NCBI GenBank assembly: GCA_036924085.1
Contig: JAVGWX010000003.1
Span: forward strand, 113,877,764 to 113,941,763
Source of the DNA: Ariolimax columbianus
Lineage: Eukaryota; Mollusca; Gastropoda; Stylommatophora; Arionidae
DNA: 64,000 nt
Direction of reading: 5' to 3'
Both the position numbers and the translations under genes were made by a program. Of this stretch, positions 42,946 through 53,790 are shown piece after piece; within the stretch, counting starts at the first letter, position 1; each line of letters begins with the position of its first letter. A model generated the notes under the pieces. It was not told the origin of the DNA and did not search any database. It was given only the letters and a program-made list of their open reading frames with translations.

Positions 42946-43199
42946 TAATTTGATTCCCAGTATGGGACCAACAAATTCACGCGTGCCTGTGTCTCTGCTT
43001 GTAAATGACATGTCATGTGCGACTTTTAGTTGCTGCAGGATACCGGAGCTGGTCCCGTGACCAATCCTCATTAGTCGGCTAGTACATCATGTCTGGCAGG
43101 TTACATTTTTATTGTTCCGTGCTTTCCTTTCGGCTCACGGTAACACTGGGACGGGAAATATGAATGTGTGTAGGTACGCGTGCATGTATGAATTATATA

Positions 43200-43460
43200 C
43201 GATAATCATTCCCCCCCCCCCTACCAAACTTACCGTCCCTTTACTATTGAATCTGCCCCCCCCCCGCCTCTCCTCTTAAACCAACGCCTCCGGTCATCTT
43301 CCATATCTTCTCCTCCTCCAAACCGACCATCCCTTCCCCCTTGAACTTATCCCCCGCAGTCTCTCCTATTCAATCAACGCATCTGATTACCCACTCAGCA
43401 TATCTCCTGCTCTCTTCCCTGCAATTCCCCCACCCCCCTCCCCCATTATTATCACCGGCA
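43200..43460. repeat. Pyrimidine (C/T)-rich tract
   Basis: C-runs at ~43211-43220 and ~43256-43265 in a CCTCTCC-rich strand; low complexity, no gene. Confidence 0.85.
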
Positions 43461-43799
43461 GCGACTCGCATATGATAATATCACGTGGTTAGATGACCAA
43501 TCATATCCCCGGCAGAAACGTCTCATTATACGAGAGGGTTTCAAATGAAAACCTTTAAAGTTGGATAACATTTTAAAAAAAACCCTGCCTCTGTATTATA
43601 ACTTGCTAATATGGCTGCTAAGTATGCCAAGAGTGTCCTGCACGTGTCATCACGGTGCAGACGAACAACACGATGTCATAATTGCAGTTAAAATATGGCC
43701 GCCCTCTATTGACACACACCAAATAGGATAATCGGTGACGGTAGTTCCAGCACGGTGATGCATGCCTGTCACTCCAGCAAGTGTATGAGTGGAGAAAGG

Positions 43800-44010
43800 T
43801 CATGACCTGGAAACGGGCAATTTTCATTGCATCATGGCCAACGAGGTGAGGAATCGCTGCGATCCACGTAGTAGTGAGCGACACGCAGATGAAGCCAAGC
43901 ATAGCGTAACCACCCCAGTCTACCTTCAAATCAGCACGCAGGGGATGTGAGGAAAGCAAATGAAATTCGCCACTAATGGACACAAAAGAGTAAACCTACT
44001 CATTGTGGGC
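43800..44010 (-). repeat. Dispersed repeat, family D (long form)
   Basis: The minus strand reads ACTCTTTTGTGTCCATTAGT, TTCCTCACATCCCCTGCGTG, AAGGTAGACTGGGGTGG and ATGCTTGGCTTCATCTGCGT; matches 9370-9600. Confidence 0.72.
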
Positions 44011-45105
44011 ATTCGAAACAAACAATCAAACATACAGGAATCCAAACACTTTATAAGCGCTGGTAGACTTGTATCGAACGCAAGGGTGACTACGTTGAAA
44101 AATGATTCAGTTGTGTTTCACTTTTCAGAATAAATTAATCACAACAAATATATTGACGGTTTTCATGTGAAGAAGTACTATAGGTTGATGCTAACGTGAG
44201 TACGTGTCTGGGTCGGCGACCTAAAGATAATAGGGAAAGGAGATTATGTCTTGAGTATCTGCAGACCGTTCTGCTTCTCCCGACAAAGGTACTGGGGTAT
44301 ATCCCCTAATCGATGTTAACCCATCTGTAAATTGATACATTGCTTACTCATATGGAAAGGAACTGGTCAGCTCACATCAGAAAAAACGGAGGCATAGTAC
44401 AATGGTATCTCTAACACTTCATCCACGACAGCTGTGGTGACTACATTGTTTCATGTACTGACCTCGTGTGGTATCCATGGCATTTGTCCTAGCGCGTGAT
44501 CTTTACAAGTCACAAGTTCCAGTGGATGGTTCACGTACCTAGACGTGATCATTGGACCTATATACTCGTCTAAGCGACACCACGTTAAGACACCACGCTA
44601 GCGATGGTTACACAAAGGTAAAGCACGCAATAAGCTATTTGCACCAAGAGCGACGGCAACTACCTCCCAACCTCAAGTATTGAAATGCAATTATTTGACA
44701 GAGGGAATCTAACGTCTTAAAGACATATGTCTACTCATACCACCTCCCCCACTAATTGACCAGTAGCCAATTAATGACGGGGAATGGGCACAGGGAGCCC
44801 AACACTGCCACAGTATCTCGGGTGGTGTATATATCGGTCTCATCCTTTCAAGCGAGAACAACAGGTAGTAATAGATCAAACTCTGACAGTTCACTAGGTA
44901 CACAAGTACTGGTTGGTAGGTGCTGTGGCCGTAACACTGTGCTTTATAACTGAAAGTAAGTTTTACACAAAACTGGACACCACAATAAACAGACTAAGTG
45001 AAAGACAAAGGAACGCTTAAACATCTGCAGAACAGAAACAAAGACAATCAAATATGAGATTTCGAAAGAAACGAAAAGAGTAAAGCAAAAAATAGCGTTC
45101 AAATA
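44011..45105. other. ~1.1 kb without recognisable genes
   Basis: Unique-looking. AATGGTATCTCTAACACTTC ATCCACGACAG at ~44401-44431 is a degenerate minus-strand relative of the GATGAAGTGTT stretch at 32.0 kb. Confidence 0.45.
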
Positions 45106-45108
45106 CAT

Positions 45109-45468
45109 AGGATCAAGATGGTGAACAGCATGAGCTGCAGCGGTCAGCGATCCATAGCTGACTGCTAGCGTCAGGGCCAGCGAACCAGAGCTGCCAAGAC
45201 CCTTCTACACCTCAACACGGTGATCCTGGATAACAGGCTGCAGCAGAGCAGACCGGCTAACGAGAAGGGATCGAAGAGGGAATGCTAACCAGGGACTCAA
45301 ACAATGCTTTCTGAAGTCGGATGTGTTGGACTGGAAGGTGCAAATATCGCAGTCAAGCTATAAACCACGACACAGCGCATTCCGTTTTCTGGACTACATT
45401 CTGCTGCTTTGGCACGTCTCAGGGTTTGGTAATCGAAGATTGAGAACGAACCAAGCCAAGCCAAGCAA
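45109..45468 (+). mobile_element. SINE2, full-length
   Basis: GGATCAAGATGGTGAACAGC, GCTAGCGTCAGGGCCAGCG, GGTGATCCTGGATAACAGGC, core TCTGAAGTCGGATGTGTTGG, 3' end AGATTGAGAACGAACCAAGC. The left flank AAATACATAGG and right flank AAATACACAGG suggest a slightly mutated TSD. Confidence 0.92.
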
Positions 45469-45604
45469 AATACACAGGAAACACCTAACAGACGACATAA
45501 TTTGTATAACTGAAATAAAGAACAGATTAGCTCTAGCTATAGACGGCTTGTATAAAAACAAAAACAAAAAAACATACTAGCAAGCATGCCCTTGAAAGTG
45601 ATAT

Positions 45605-45632
45605 TATGCATATATATATATATATATAAGTA
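45605..45632. repeat. (TA)n microsatellite
   Basis: ATGCATATATATATATATAT run. Confidence 0.95.
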
Positions 45633-45968
45633 AACTATTCACGGTATATCGGAGGGCAGTGGTATAGACTTATAACTAACAGCGGTACAGTACCACAAAT
45701 AAGTGTTTCTTCTCACTGATAATGTCCGACTCGAGGGCTGGAGCGGTGTCTAAATGGGACAGACGAATAAAGATTGTCTACCAATCCAGATTTTAATTAC
45801 CATCTCATTTTACAGAGGTTTGGAACCCGCACTCCTTCGGTTATGACACCAGTATCCATCCGATTCTCACAAAGATTAGTGCAAGGAAAGTAATCACGGG
45901 TCGCACGTGAGCCGTCATGACCCGAAATGACAGAAAATAACATCATCACAGTAACCTGCCTGGCATTT
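45633..45968. other. No recognisable feature
   Basis: Unique sequence; the stretch TCTTCTCACTGATAATGTCC at 45708 loosely resembles 7828-7846. Nothing called. Confidence 0.4.
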
Positions 45969-46150
45969 AGTAAGAATGGGCTGCCGAAGACGTATGTGTC
46001 GGACCGAAAGGTGCAAATATCGCAGTCAATCTGTAAACTAGCGACACAACGCATTCCGTTCTCCGGACTACATTCTGCTTTTTGCAAAGTCCTTTTCAGG
46101 GGTTGGTAGCGGGAGATTGAGAACGAACGCAGAAGAAGAAGTAAGAATGG
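45969..46150 (+). mobile_element. Short SINE2 subfamily, 160 bp, 11-bp TSD
   Basis: The element is 45980-46139, from GCTGCCGAAGACGTATGTGT to GAACGAACGCAGAAGAAGA. The flanks 45969-45979 and 46140-46150 are both AGTAAGAATGG, so transposition started or stopped at the core: either a 5' truncation or an independent short SINE. Confidence 0.92.
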
Positions 46151-47381
46151 ATTAGGGAGAATCGGGCATGTGACGAGATACTTCCTTCTGAAGGAACTTC
46201 AGGCTACATAAACTCCCCACAGAAACGGACAGGTCAGTTACAAGTTCACATATGTCTTAACCCTCCAAGACGAAACGATCAAGGCATACCTAAAAGAGAT
46301 ATTGAAGAAATTAAGAGAAATGAAACTGGTAATTGAAGACAGGAGGAACTGACATGTAGTTGATAAATACATATGCTCCACAACGGATTTGATTAATTGT
46401 ATGAGTATTAACAGGGGACATAACACATCGCTAATGTAACGTAAGAAAATGAGGTCACAAAACCCCTTTGGCAATTGGGAAGACAGGACAAAGGAAGGCG
46501 AAAAAAAATATCGTCAAAAAAAAACTACGTCATAAAAACTGCTTGACAACTGGACAAACAGCGGTAAAAAGGCGCAGAGCACAAGGGAAAACTAAAGATG
46601 GTAAAAGCTCCATTCAGAATGACACGTCTAAAGAAAAAGCACACTCGTAACACGTTCTATGTAAAGAAAATATACAGAGACTATTCTAGAACCTCAACTT
46701 GAAAAAAAAAACCAAAAAAATTACGCAAATACAAAAACGAAACCCGCAAAATTACATAAAACTGGAAAAGAAAAAATATCGAAAGACAGAGAAAGAGCTA
46801 TTGCTGGGACTGACGCTAGACATAACATAATTACAAGCGCTGGTAAAGTTAAAATATCCGAGGAGCGATTTGGGAGACGTCATCTTTCGTGTGATGTATG
46901 TATGGTCGTTTAGACCAGATTATTATCTGTTCAATCTGTTAAGGAAGGATTATTTTCCGTTCAATCTTTTAGAGAAGGATTATTATCCGTTATGTCTGTT
47001 AGGGAAGTATTATTGTTATTATCTGTTCAGTAATTAAGAGAAGAATTGTTATTCCTTCAGCTTATTATAACATGATTATTATTAATAGAAATCTAAATAT
47101 TAATAAATTAATATTCATGAGAATGTTATGAAAGAATAATTATTCCCTTTAAGAGGTTACGATTCACGTCAATTACATAATTATTACAAATATAATATAA
47201 TAAATTTATTAGAATGGTATTGTTATTTAATCCTGTTGTTGGAATGTTATTGTACATAAACTGTATTAGAAGGACGAATGACCATTAAGCGAGAGCTATC
47301 TGATAACTACATTGGGATGCTGGTTGTGTCTGTTCGTGTCCTGCTCTCTTTGTATCGACATATAAATACTGACGAGAAGTG

Positions 47382-47385
<4 letters not shown>
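46151..47385. other. ~1.2 kb without recognisable genes
   Basis: A/T-rich. Imperfect GATTATTATCCGTT units lie at 46915-47040, and A-runs at 46503-46525 and 46700. No domain in the small frames. Confidence 0.5.

Positions 47386-47388
<3 letters not shown>

Positions 47389-47422
<34 letters not shown>
47389..47422. repeat. (GA)n microsatellite
   Basis: ~17 GA units. Confidence 0.97.
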
Positions 47423-47425
<3 letters not shown>

Positions 47426-47564
47426 TTAGAGACATATTAGAGTGAATGTTATGAAAGTGACGTCTGTGTACGAATAAAGCATTTACAGTTTCAGACTATT
47501 TAAAAATATTATGGATGTGATGAGGGAAAAGAGAAGTGATAGTGTTAATTTGAGAGTGAGAGGT

Positions 47565-48575
47565 GGAAGTGATTTATCTAATATACGATAGGGAGAGGTG
47601 ATATATCTAATATACGATAGGGAGAAGTGGTATATCTAATATATGATAGCGCGAAGTGATATATCTAATATGCGATAGGAGAGGTGATATATCTAATATA
47701 TGATAGCGCGAAGTGATATATCTAATATGCGATAGGAGATGTGATATATCTAATATATGATAGCGCTAAGTGATATATCTAATATGCGATAGGGAGAAGT
47801 GGTATATCTAATATATGATAGCGCGAAGTGATGTATCTAATATACGATAGGGAGAAGTGATATATCTAATATATGATAGCGCTAAGTGATATATCTAATA
47901 TACGATAGGGAGAAGTGGTATATCTAATATATGATAGCGCGAAGTGATGTATCTAATATACGATAGGGAGAAGTGATATATCTAATATATGATAGCGCTA
48001 AGTGATATATCTAATATGCGATAGGAGAGGTGATATATCTAATATACGATAGGGAGAAGTGATATATCTAATATACGATAGTACGAAGTGATATATATAA
48101 TATATGATAGCGCGGAGTATTATATCTAATAAACGATAGGGAGAAGTGATATATCTAATATATGATAGCGCGAAGTGATATATCTAATATACGATAGGGA
48201 GAAGTGATATATCTAATATACGATAGCGAGAAGTGATATATCTAATATACGATAGGGAGAAGTGATATATCTAATATACGATAGGGAGAAGTGATATATC
48301 TAATATATGATAGCGCGAAGTGATATATCTAATATACGATAGGGAGAAGTGATATATCTAATATACGATAGGGAGAAGTGATATATCTAATATACGATAG
48401 GGAGAAGTGATATATCTAATATATGATAGCGCGAAGTGATATATCTAATATACGATAGGGAGAAGTGGTGTATCTAATATATGATAGCGCGAAGTGATAT
48501 ATCTAATATACGATAGGGAGAAGTGATGTATCTAATATACGATAGGGAGAAGTGATGTATCTAATATAAGACAGG
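47565..48575. repeat. 29-bp minisatellite, ~33 units, two unit types
   Basis: Type 1: GATAGGGAGAAGTGATATAT + CTAATATAC. Type 2: GATAGCGCGAAGTGATATAT + CTAATATAT. The types alternate in several blocks, indicating higher-order duplication of a 58-bp or longer dimer; some units are 28 bp (one G lost). Non-coding. Confidence 0.95.
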
Positions 48576-48595
48576 GAGATATGATAGTTGTTCTT

Positions 48596-48790
48596 CTTCT
48601 TGTGATCGCATAATAGATGTTGACACCATCAGGCGAATTTCTGCGATGAACTCGACCGTTGACTGTAGTTGCTCTTTAGCTCCATACTGCTTTGATTTGT
48701 AGTGTTGAATTATTTGACCAGTATATCCTCATTAACTGACGATACAGAAGACAATCCTGCAAAACATGCCCGGCAGTTCTAAAGGAACAA
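48596..48790 (-). mobile_element. LINE E: 3' fragment of I-group LINE
   Basis: The minus strand reads CCGGGCATGTTTTGCAGGAT (finger region, GHVLQD), CAGTATGGAGCTAAAGAGCA, ACTACAGTCAACGGTCGAGT and ends in CAAGAAGAAGAACAAC. It is closely similar to LINE C 12280-12460, so both belong to one subfamily. Confidence 0.85.
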
Positions 48791-49181
48791 TATGAACAAC
48801 AACAGAGTTGTAGCAGAACTGAATATTGTATGAAAATGTGAACAAGTCAGTTGGAAACATTGCTCATGTTTACGTGACCGTATTTGTGTATAAGCTAAAC
48901 ATGTTATAAGTCAAATGTCAAGGTTGTCTGATAGCATACATTATAGTCGAGGATGAAGTGTTAGCAACTTCATTCTTCTGTCAGCTTTCTTCAGGGTGGG
49001 ATTGATCAGTTTCTTTCTTTGCTGCCTTTCCTTCCTTAACTAGTAGCAGTAACCACGTACAGCTTGATTAGATAGACGCTAAACTTAGGAACTCTTACAC
49101 AAACATTCACTGTTTCTCTTTTTATATTATATAATAATGTGAAGTAGCAGTCTTCCCCATTCATCCAGTTCCTTCCTGCCA
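48791..49181. other. No recognisable feature
   Basis: Unique sequence; GAGGATGAAGTGTTAGC near 48950 is a short match to the 32.0 kb SINE flank. Confidence 0.4.
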
Positions 49182-49642
49182 GACGTTGTTGGGTAAGTGT
49201 GGTTCTGTGAGACGTTGTTGGGTAAGCGTGGTTCTGTGAGACGTTGTTGTGTAAGTGTGGTTCTGTGAGACGTTGTTGGGTAAGCGTGGTTCTGTGAGAC
49301 GTTGTTGGGTAAGCGTGGTTCTGTGAGACGTTGTTGGGTAAGTGTGGTTCTGTGAGACGTTGTTGGGTAAGCGTGGTTCTGTGAGACGTTGTTGGGTAAG
49401 TGTGGTTCTGTGAGACGTTGTTGGGTAAGCGTGGTTCTGTGAGACGTTGTTGGGTAAGTGTGGTTCTGTGAGACGTTGTTGGGTAAGTGTGGTTCTGTGA
49501 GACGTTGTTGTGTAAGTGTGGTTCTGTGAGACGTTGTTGTGTAAGTGTGGTTCTGTGAGACGTTGTTGGGTAAGTGTGGTTCTGTGAGACGTTGTTGTGT
49601 AAGTGTGGTTCTGTGAGACGTTGTTGTGTAAGTGTGGTTGTG
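49182..49642. repeat. 29-bp minisatellite, 15 units + partial
   Basis: GACGTTGTTGGGTAAGTGTG + GTTCTGTGA. Starts 49182, 49211 and 49617 are in exact register (435 = 15 x 29). Variants GGGTAAGC, GGGTAAGT and GTGTAAGT; the GTGT type clusters at the 3' end. Confidence 0.97.
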
Positions 49643-49879
49643 ACTAGGATGACAATAATAACACCAATATCACCTGCCTAGCATGTCACAAATGGCTACT
49701 AAAGAGGGTTGTGCTGGGGGCTAGAAACCTTAGTGATGAGTAAACAAATTTGCCATTTTAAGCAATCACTAACAAAGCTTTGATACATACTTTCTGCACT
49801 CGCATAGCTGCTGTTGAAACCTATACTCCATAATGGAGCGATAAGGGACAATATTAGATACATGTCTACTGTCAAAAGG
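49643..49879. other. No recognisable feature
   Basis: Short unique stretch between array and SINE1. Confidence 0.4.
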
Positions 49880-50138
49880 GGTCAACGGGACGGCGTGGGT
49901 TAGTGGTTAAGTGACACGGCTCACAATCAGAAGGTGCTGGGTTCGATCCCCATCACAGCACCAACCGTTACCTCGGGAAAGCAAACCCTTAGAAAATGCA
50001 GGAGGAAGCAGATCCTTACATAAAATGAATGCTGAAGTCAGATACACTGGGCCGACAGGTGCAAAATAAAAAACCACAGTGTAACGCACACCGCCTTGGG
50101 TGAATAGACAAATCAGGCGAACGAAAAAAAAGGTCAAC
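49880..50138 (+). mobile_element. SINE1 with 7-bp TSD
   Basis: The element is 49887-50131: head GGGACGGCGTGGGTTAGTGG, B box GGGTTCGATCC, core TGCTGAAGTCAGATACACTG, tail AATCAGGCGAACGAAAAAA. GGTCAAC flanks it at 49880-49886 and 50132-50138. Confidence 0.92.
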
Positions 50139-50305
50139 TACATTGATGATATGTTATTTGCATTGTATTAAAAAAGTTAATGACGGTGTTGATAAGTTTC
50201 ATTTTGTTAACAGGTGACGCAATTAACATTATCTGATACTTTAGACTCAATTTCAAAATTAGTATCTCTGAAGACAACGTTTCAATTAAACTATTTCAAG
50301 TTCTT

Positions 50306-50898
50306 ATGCTATTCATATCTGTACATTCCACGTATATAACTTTCCCGAGTTATGCGCATAAAATCATATCTGTACATTCCACGTATATAACTTTCCCGAG
50401 TTATGCGCATACAATCATATATGTACATTCCGCGTATATAACTTTCCCGAGTTATGCGCATACAATCATATCTGTACATTCCACGTATATAACTTTCCCG
50501 AGCTATGCGCATACAATCATATCTGTACATTCCACGTATATAACTTTCCCGAGTTATGCGCATAAAATCATATCTGTACATTCCACGTATATAACTTTCC
50601 CGAGTTATGCGCATAAAATCATATCTGTACATTCCACGTATATAACTTTCCCGAGTTATGCGCATAAAATCATATCTGTACATTCCACGTATATAACTTT
50701 CCCGAGTTATGCGCATACAATCATATATGTACATTCCACGTATATAACTTTCCCGTGTTATGGGCATAAAATCATATCTGTACATTATTCCACGTATATA
50801 ACTTTCCCGAGTTATGCGCATACAATCATATCTGTACATAACTTTCCCGAGTTATGGGCATACAATCATATCTGTACATTCCACGTATATAACTTTTC
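50306..50898. repeat. 51-bp minisatellite, ~11.5 units
   Basis: CATATCTGTACATTCCACGT + ATATAACTTTCCCGAGTTAT + GCGCATAAAAT. 51 = 17 codons, so both strands stay open (198 plus, 176 minus codons) with 17-residue repeats. I judge these non-coding; two opposed frames cannot both be selected and no domain is seen. Confidence 0.95.
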
Positions 50899-51176
50899 TT
50901 GAAGCCTAGACTGACACAGCCAAATAAATTTTAAAAATAATAGTTATCTCCTCAAAACATTTGCAATGCCGGTTCCCACATTTTTAAATTTATATTTTTG
51001 GCTTCAGTTGTATCTACTGTGGAATTGTGTGCAAATAACATGGTGTTATCTAACGGGCAAACCCGGGTAGCTTGAAGAAAAAGGAGAAGAAATTGTAAGT
51101 TGTTTTATTTTTTTTGTTGTTGCAGGTTGTGAGAGGGGGATAGAGTAAAGCAGGGCATTAAGCACCAAAGGGCAAG
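50899..51176. other. No recognisable feature
   Basis: Unique, AT-rich. Confidence 0.4.
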
Positions 51177-51541
51177 AGGTACCTTCTTCTTCTTCTTCGT
51201 TCGTTCTCAATCTCCCACTACCAAACCCTGAAATGGTTAGTAGCAGAATGTAGTCCAGAAAACGGAATGCGTTGTGTTGTAGTTTACAGCTTGGCTGCGA
51301 TATTTGCACCTTTCATCCGACTTCAGCAAGCAATGTTTGAGTACCGGGTTAGCATTCTCTCTTCGATCCCTTCTCCTTAGCCAGTCTGCCCTGCTGCAGC
51401 CTGTTATCCAGGATCACCGCGTGGAGGTGTAGAAGGAACTTGGCAGCTATGGTTCGCTGGCCCTGACGCTAGCAGTCAGCTATGGGTCGATGACCACTGC
51501 AGCTCATGCGCTGCTCAGCATCTTGATCCCCAATAGGTACC
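51177..51541 (-). mobile_element. SINE2, full-length, probable 7-bp TSD
   Basis: Minus strand from GGGATCAAGATGCTGAGCAG to GGGAGATTGAGAACGAACGA and AGAAGAAGAA. AGGTACC at 51177-51183 and 51535-51541 is the likely TSD. Confidence 0.9.
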
Positions 51542-52000
51542 AATAAGTTGACCAGCATCTGAAGATCCTCTATAATATTTTAAGCAAGTGGTTGGGCATT
51601 AAACACTGTTGTTTTCATGTCTTAACTAATCAGGGGCTCCATTCCATATCACTCATAGACCACATGAACCAATGAGATAGCATACAAAAAAGAAATTTGA
51701 AGAAGCAGTTTTTCTCCCTAGCCTCCGCCATTTTGAGTGTTGCTTCAGAAATATGTGTGAAATAATTACAAGCTCTACATAAAACTTTTTTCACAAAACT
51801 ACTTGCCAGTGAAAGTATCCTGCTGAGGACACGGAGGTCATAAACCACTGGTTCACCCTTCTGGACAAGGTCTTACTCGTTTACCGAAGCATGTGTAAAA
51901 GATATGTATGAACAGATCTTCAATGCTAACGAGTCTGGTTTTGTTCAGTTACATAGCAAGACATGAGATCCCACAAGAGGAGAGGGAGATTTTATCCTGT
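51542..52000. other. No recognisable gene
   Basis: Unique sequence upstream of the broken frame; the 72-codon minus frame (51630-51848) has no recognised domain. Confidence 0.4.
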
Positions 52001-52004
52001 CTAG

Positions 52005-52640
52005 AGATTTCCCTATGGTGAGTCTCTCACTTAGAAGAGGGTGAGTCTGTCACTTCAGAGGAGGGTGAGTCTCTTACTTCAGAGGAGGACATGCATCATC
52101 TTAGAGACATAGCTGCTCAGGAGGCTTCTACAACAAGAAGCCGTGGGGGAGGAGGAGGTAAAGGCAGGAATACCCAACGCCAGAGTCCAATAACTCAAAA
52201 TGAGGATGGGGGACGGCGTGGCCTAGTGGATAAGTGGCACGGCTCACAATCCGAAGGTGCTGTGTTCGATCCCCATCACAGCACCGGCCGTTACCCAGGG
52301 GAAGCAAACCCTTAGAAAATGCAGGAGGAAGCAGACCCTTACATAAAATGCATGCTGAAGTCGGATGCATTGGGCCGACAGGCGCAAAAATAAAAACCAC
52401 AGTGCAACGCACACCGCCTTGGGGATTAGAGAAATAAGGCGAACGCAAAACAAAAAACAAAAAAAATGAGGATGATTTGAAGGAAGGTTACAGATGTGGA
52501 CAACCTGGTGGCATGAATTGGGTCCACTGTGATTATGTGTGATAAGTGGATCCACATAGAGTGTCTGGATATTGCTTCCAGCATTCAAGACCTGGAAGGA
52601 CTAGAAGGGATCTGTGTTTTTACACATAGTAAAGAGAGGT
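52005..52640 (+). pseudogene. Broken frame with PHD-finger-like C-terminus
   Basis: Before the SINE the frame reads as acidic repeats (SEEGESVTSEEGESLTSEED, from a 3x ~30-bp repeat at 52010-52090) and TRSRGGGGGKGRNTQ. After it: LKEGYRCGQPGGMNWVHCDY, a +1 G frameshift, then DKWIHIECLDIASSIQDLEG. The C..(G)..NWV.CD.C..W.H..C spacing is that of a PHD-like zinc finger, often found at the C-terminus of domesticated or active DNA transposases and in chromatin proteins. Removing the SINE1 and one TSD copy restores continuity (QNED|DLKEG), so the frame was open when the SINE landed. Whether it was a host exon or a transposon end is unresolved. Confidence 0.6.
52197..52474 (+). mobile_element. SINE1 inserted in PHD-like frame, 12-bp TSD
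   Basis: The element is 52209-52462: head GGGACGGCGTGGCCTAGTGG, B box GTGTTCGATCC, core TGCTGAAGTCGGATGCATTG, tail AATAAGGCGAACGCAAAAC. AAAATGAGGATG flanks it at 52197-52208 and 52463-52474. Confidence 0.95.
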
Positions 52641-53224
52641 GCTTAATATCCCACGGCTAAGTGCCTGTTGCCCCATTTTCTCGGTTCTTGGTATAACGTT
52701 AATAAAATTAAATAAAAATAGACACGTATTTTGAGTGCACAATACCTTTGTAATATTGTGTGAATGGTGTTTCTATGATGGATTGAGTTGAATTGCTTAA
52801 ACACATGCTTGGCTGTGCATAAATCACAAAAATAATGTCACGTTACAAAAATACTGGTGCTTAATGTCTCGCGATTCTCTATACTGGGGCCGATTGAGGA
52901 GAGGGACAAGATTGGTGAGTTGGGCGAAGCGAAGGTATATTGGTGGAGGACAGAATGGGAGCACAATGGGGGATATAACGGATGGCCAGTATTTAAACAA
53001 TAAACAGTTTGTATAATTAAGCCCAGGTAACACCGGATACAAACAAATAATAGTTACGTCATGAAGAAAGGTAGGTTGATGACGACGGTTGTTAAGGCAA
53101 GTTCTACAAAGAAAGCATTGACAAAAATTCAGCCACAAAGATGGCATACACAAGATCACACGGCTTCAGGACGTCTAGCGACACAAGTCAATAGATGACA
53201 TAGACTAATTGAAATCAGAAGAAG
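52641..53224. other. No recognisable gene
   Basis: The minus-strand 111-codon frame (52824-53159) has no identifiable domain. Confidence 0.45.
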
Positions 53225-53790
53225 ATACAATTGTTGTTATTACAAGAAGATGGTTTATTCTTGTTATTACAAGAAGATGGTTTATTCTTGTTATTACAAG
53301 AAGAAAATGAATAGAAATAGTTGTGATTAAAAGAATATATAGATTTAATTGTTATGATTACAAGAAGAAGATATAATAGTTGTAATCACACACAAAATAT
53401 AGCTTACAATAGTTGTGATTACAAGAAAAATATAGACTACAATAGTTGTGCTTTCAAGACAATACAAATGTAGACTATAATAGTTGTAATTACAAGACAA
53501 ACATAGACTACAACAGTTGTAATTACAAGAAGATACAGTAATTGCTATCATAAGATAATACAATTGTTGCGATTACAAGAGAAATATAGACTAGACTACA
53601 ATAGTTGTGATTACAAGAAAGGATACAGTTGTTTTGATAACAAGAGGATACAATAATTGTAATCACACGAAAATACAACAGTTCCTATCAGAAGATACTA
53701 CAATTGTTGTGATAATACACGGATAGACTACAATAGTTGCAATCACAAGTGGATACAAAAGTTGTGATTAAAAAAGGATATAATATTTGC
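53225..53790. repeat. Degenerate tandem repeat, ~25-30 bp units
   Basis: TTGTGATTACAAGAAGATAC and AATAGTTGTAATCACAAG variants of irregular length; the 5' end is a clean TTATTCTTGTTATTACAAGA triplicate. Confidence 0.85.

Noticed and set aside
49182..49642. CRISPR array (29-bp repeats)
   Set aside because: Units are contiguous with no unique spacers, no cas genes are present and the context is eukaryotic. The same applies to the 29-bp array at 47.6 kb and the 51-bp array at 50.3 kb.
50306..50898. 17-residue repeat proteins on both strands
   Set aside because: 51-bp satellite with a period divisible by 3; opposed frames are both open as a consequence.
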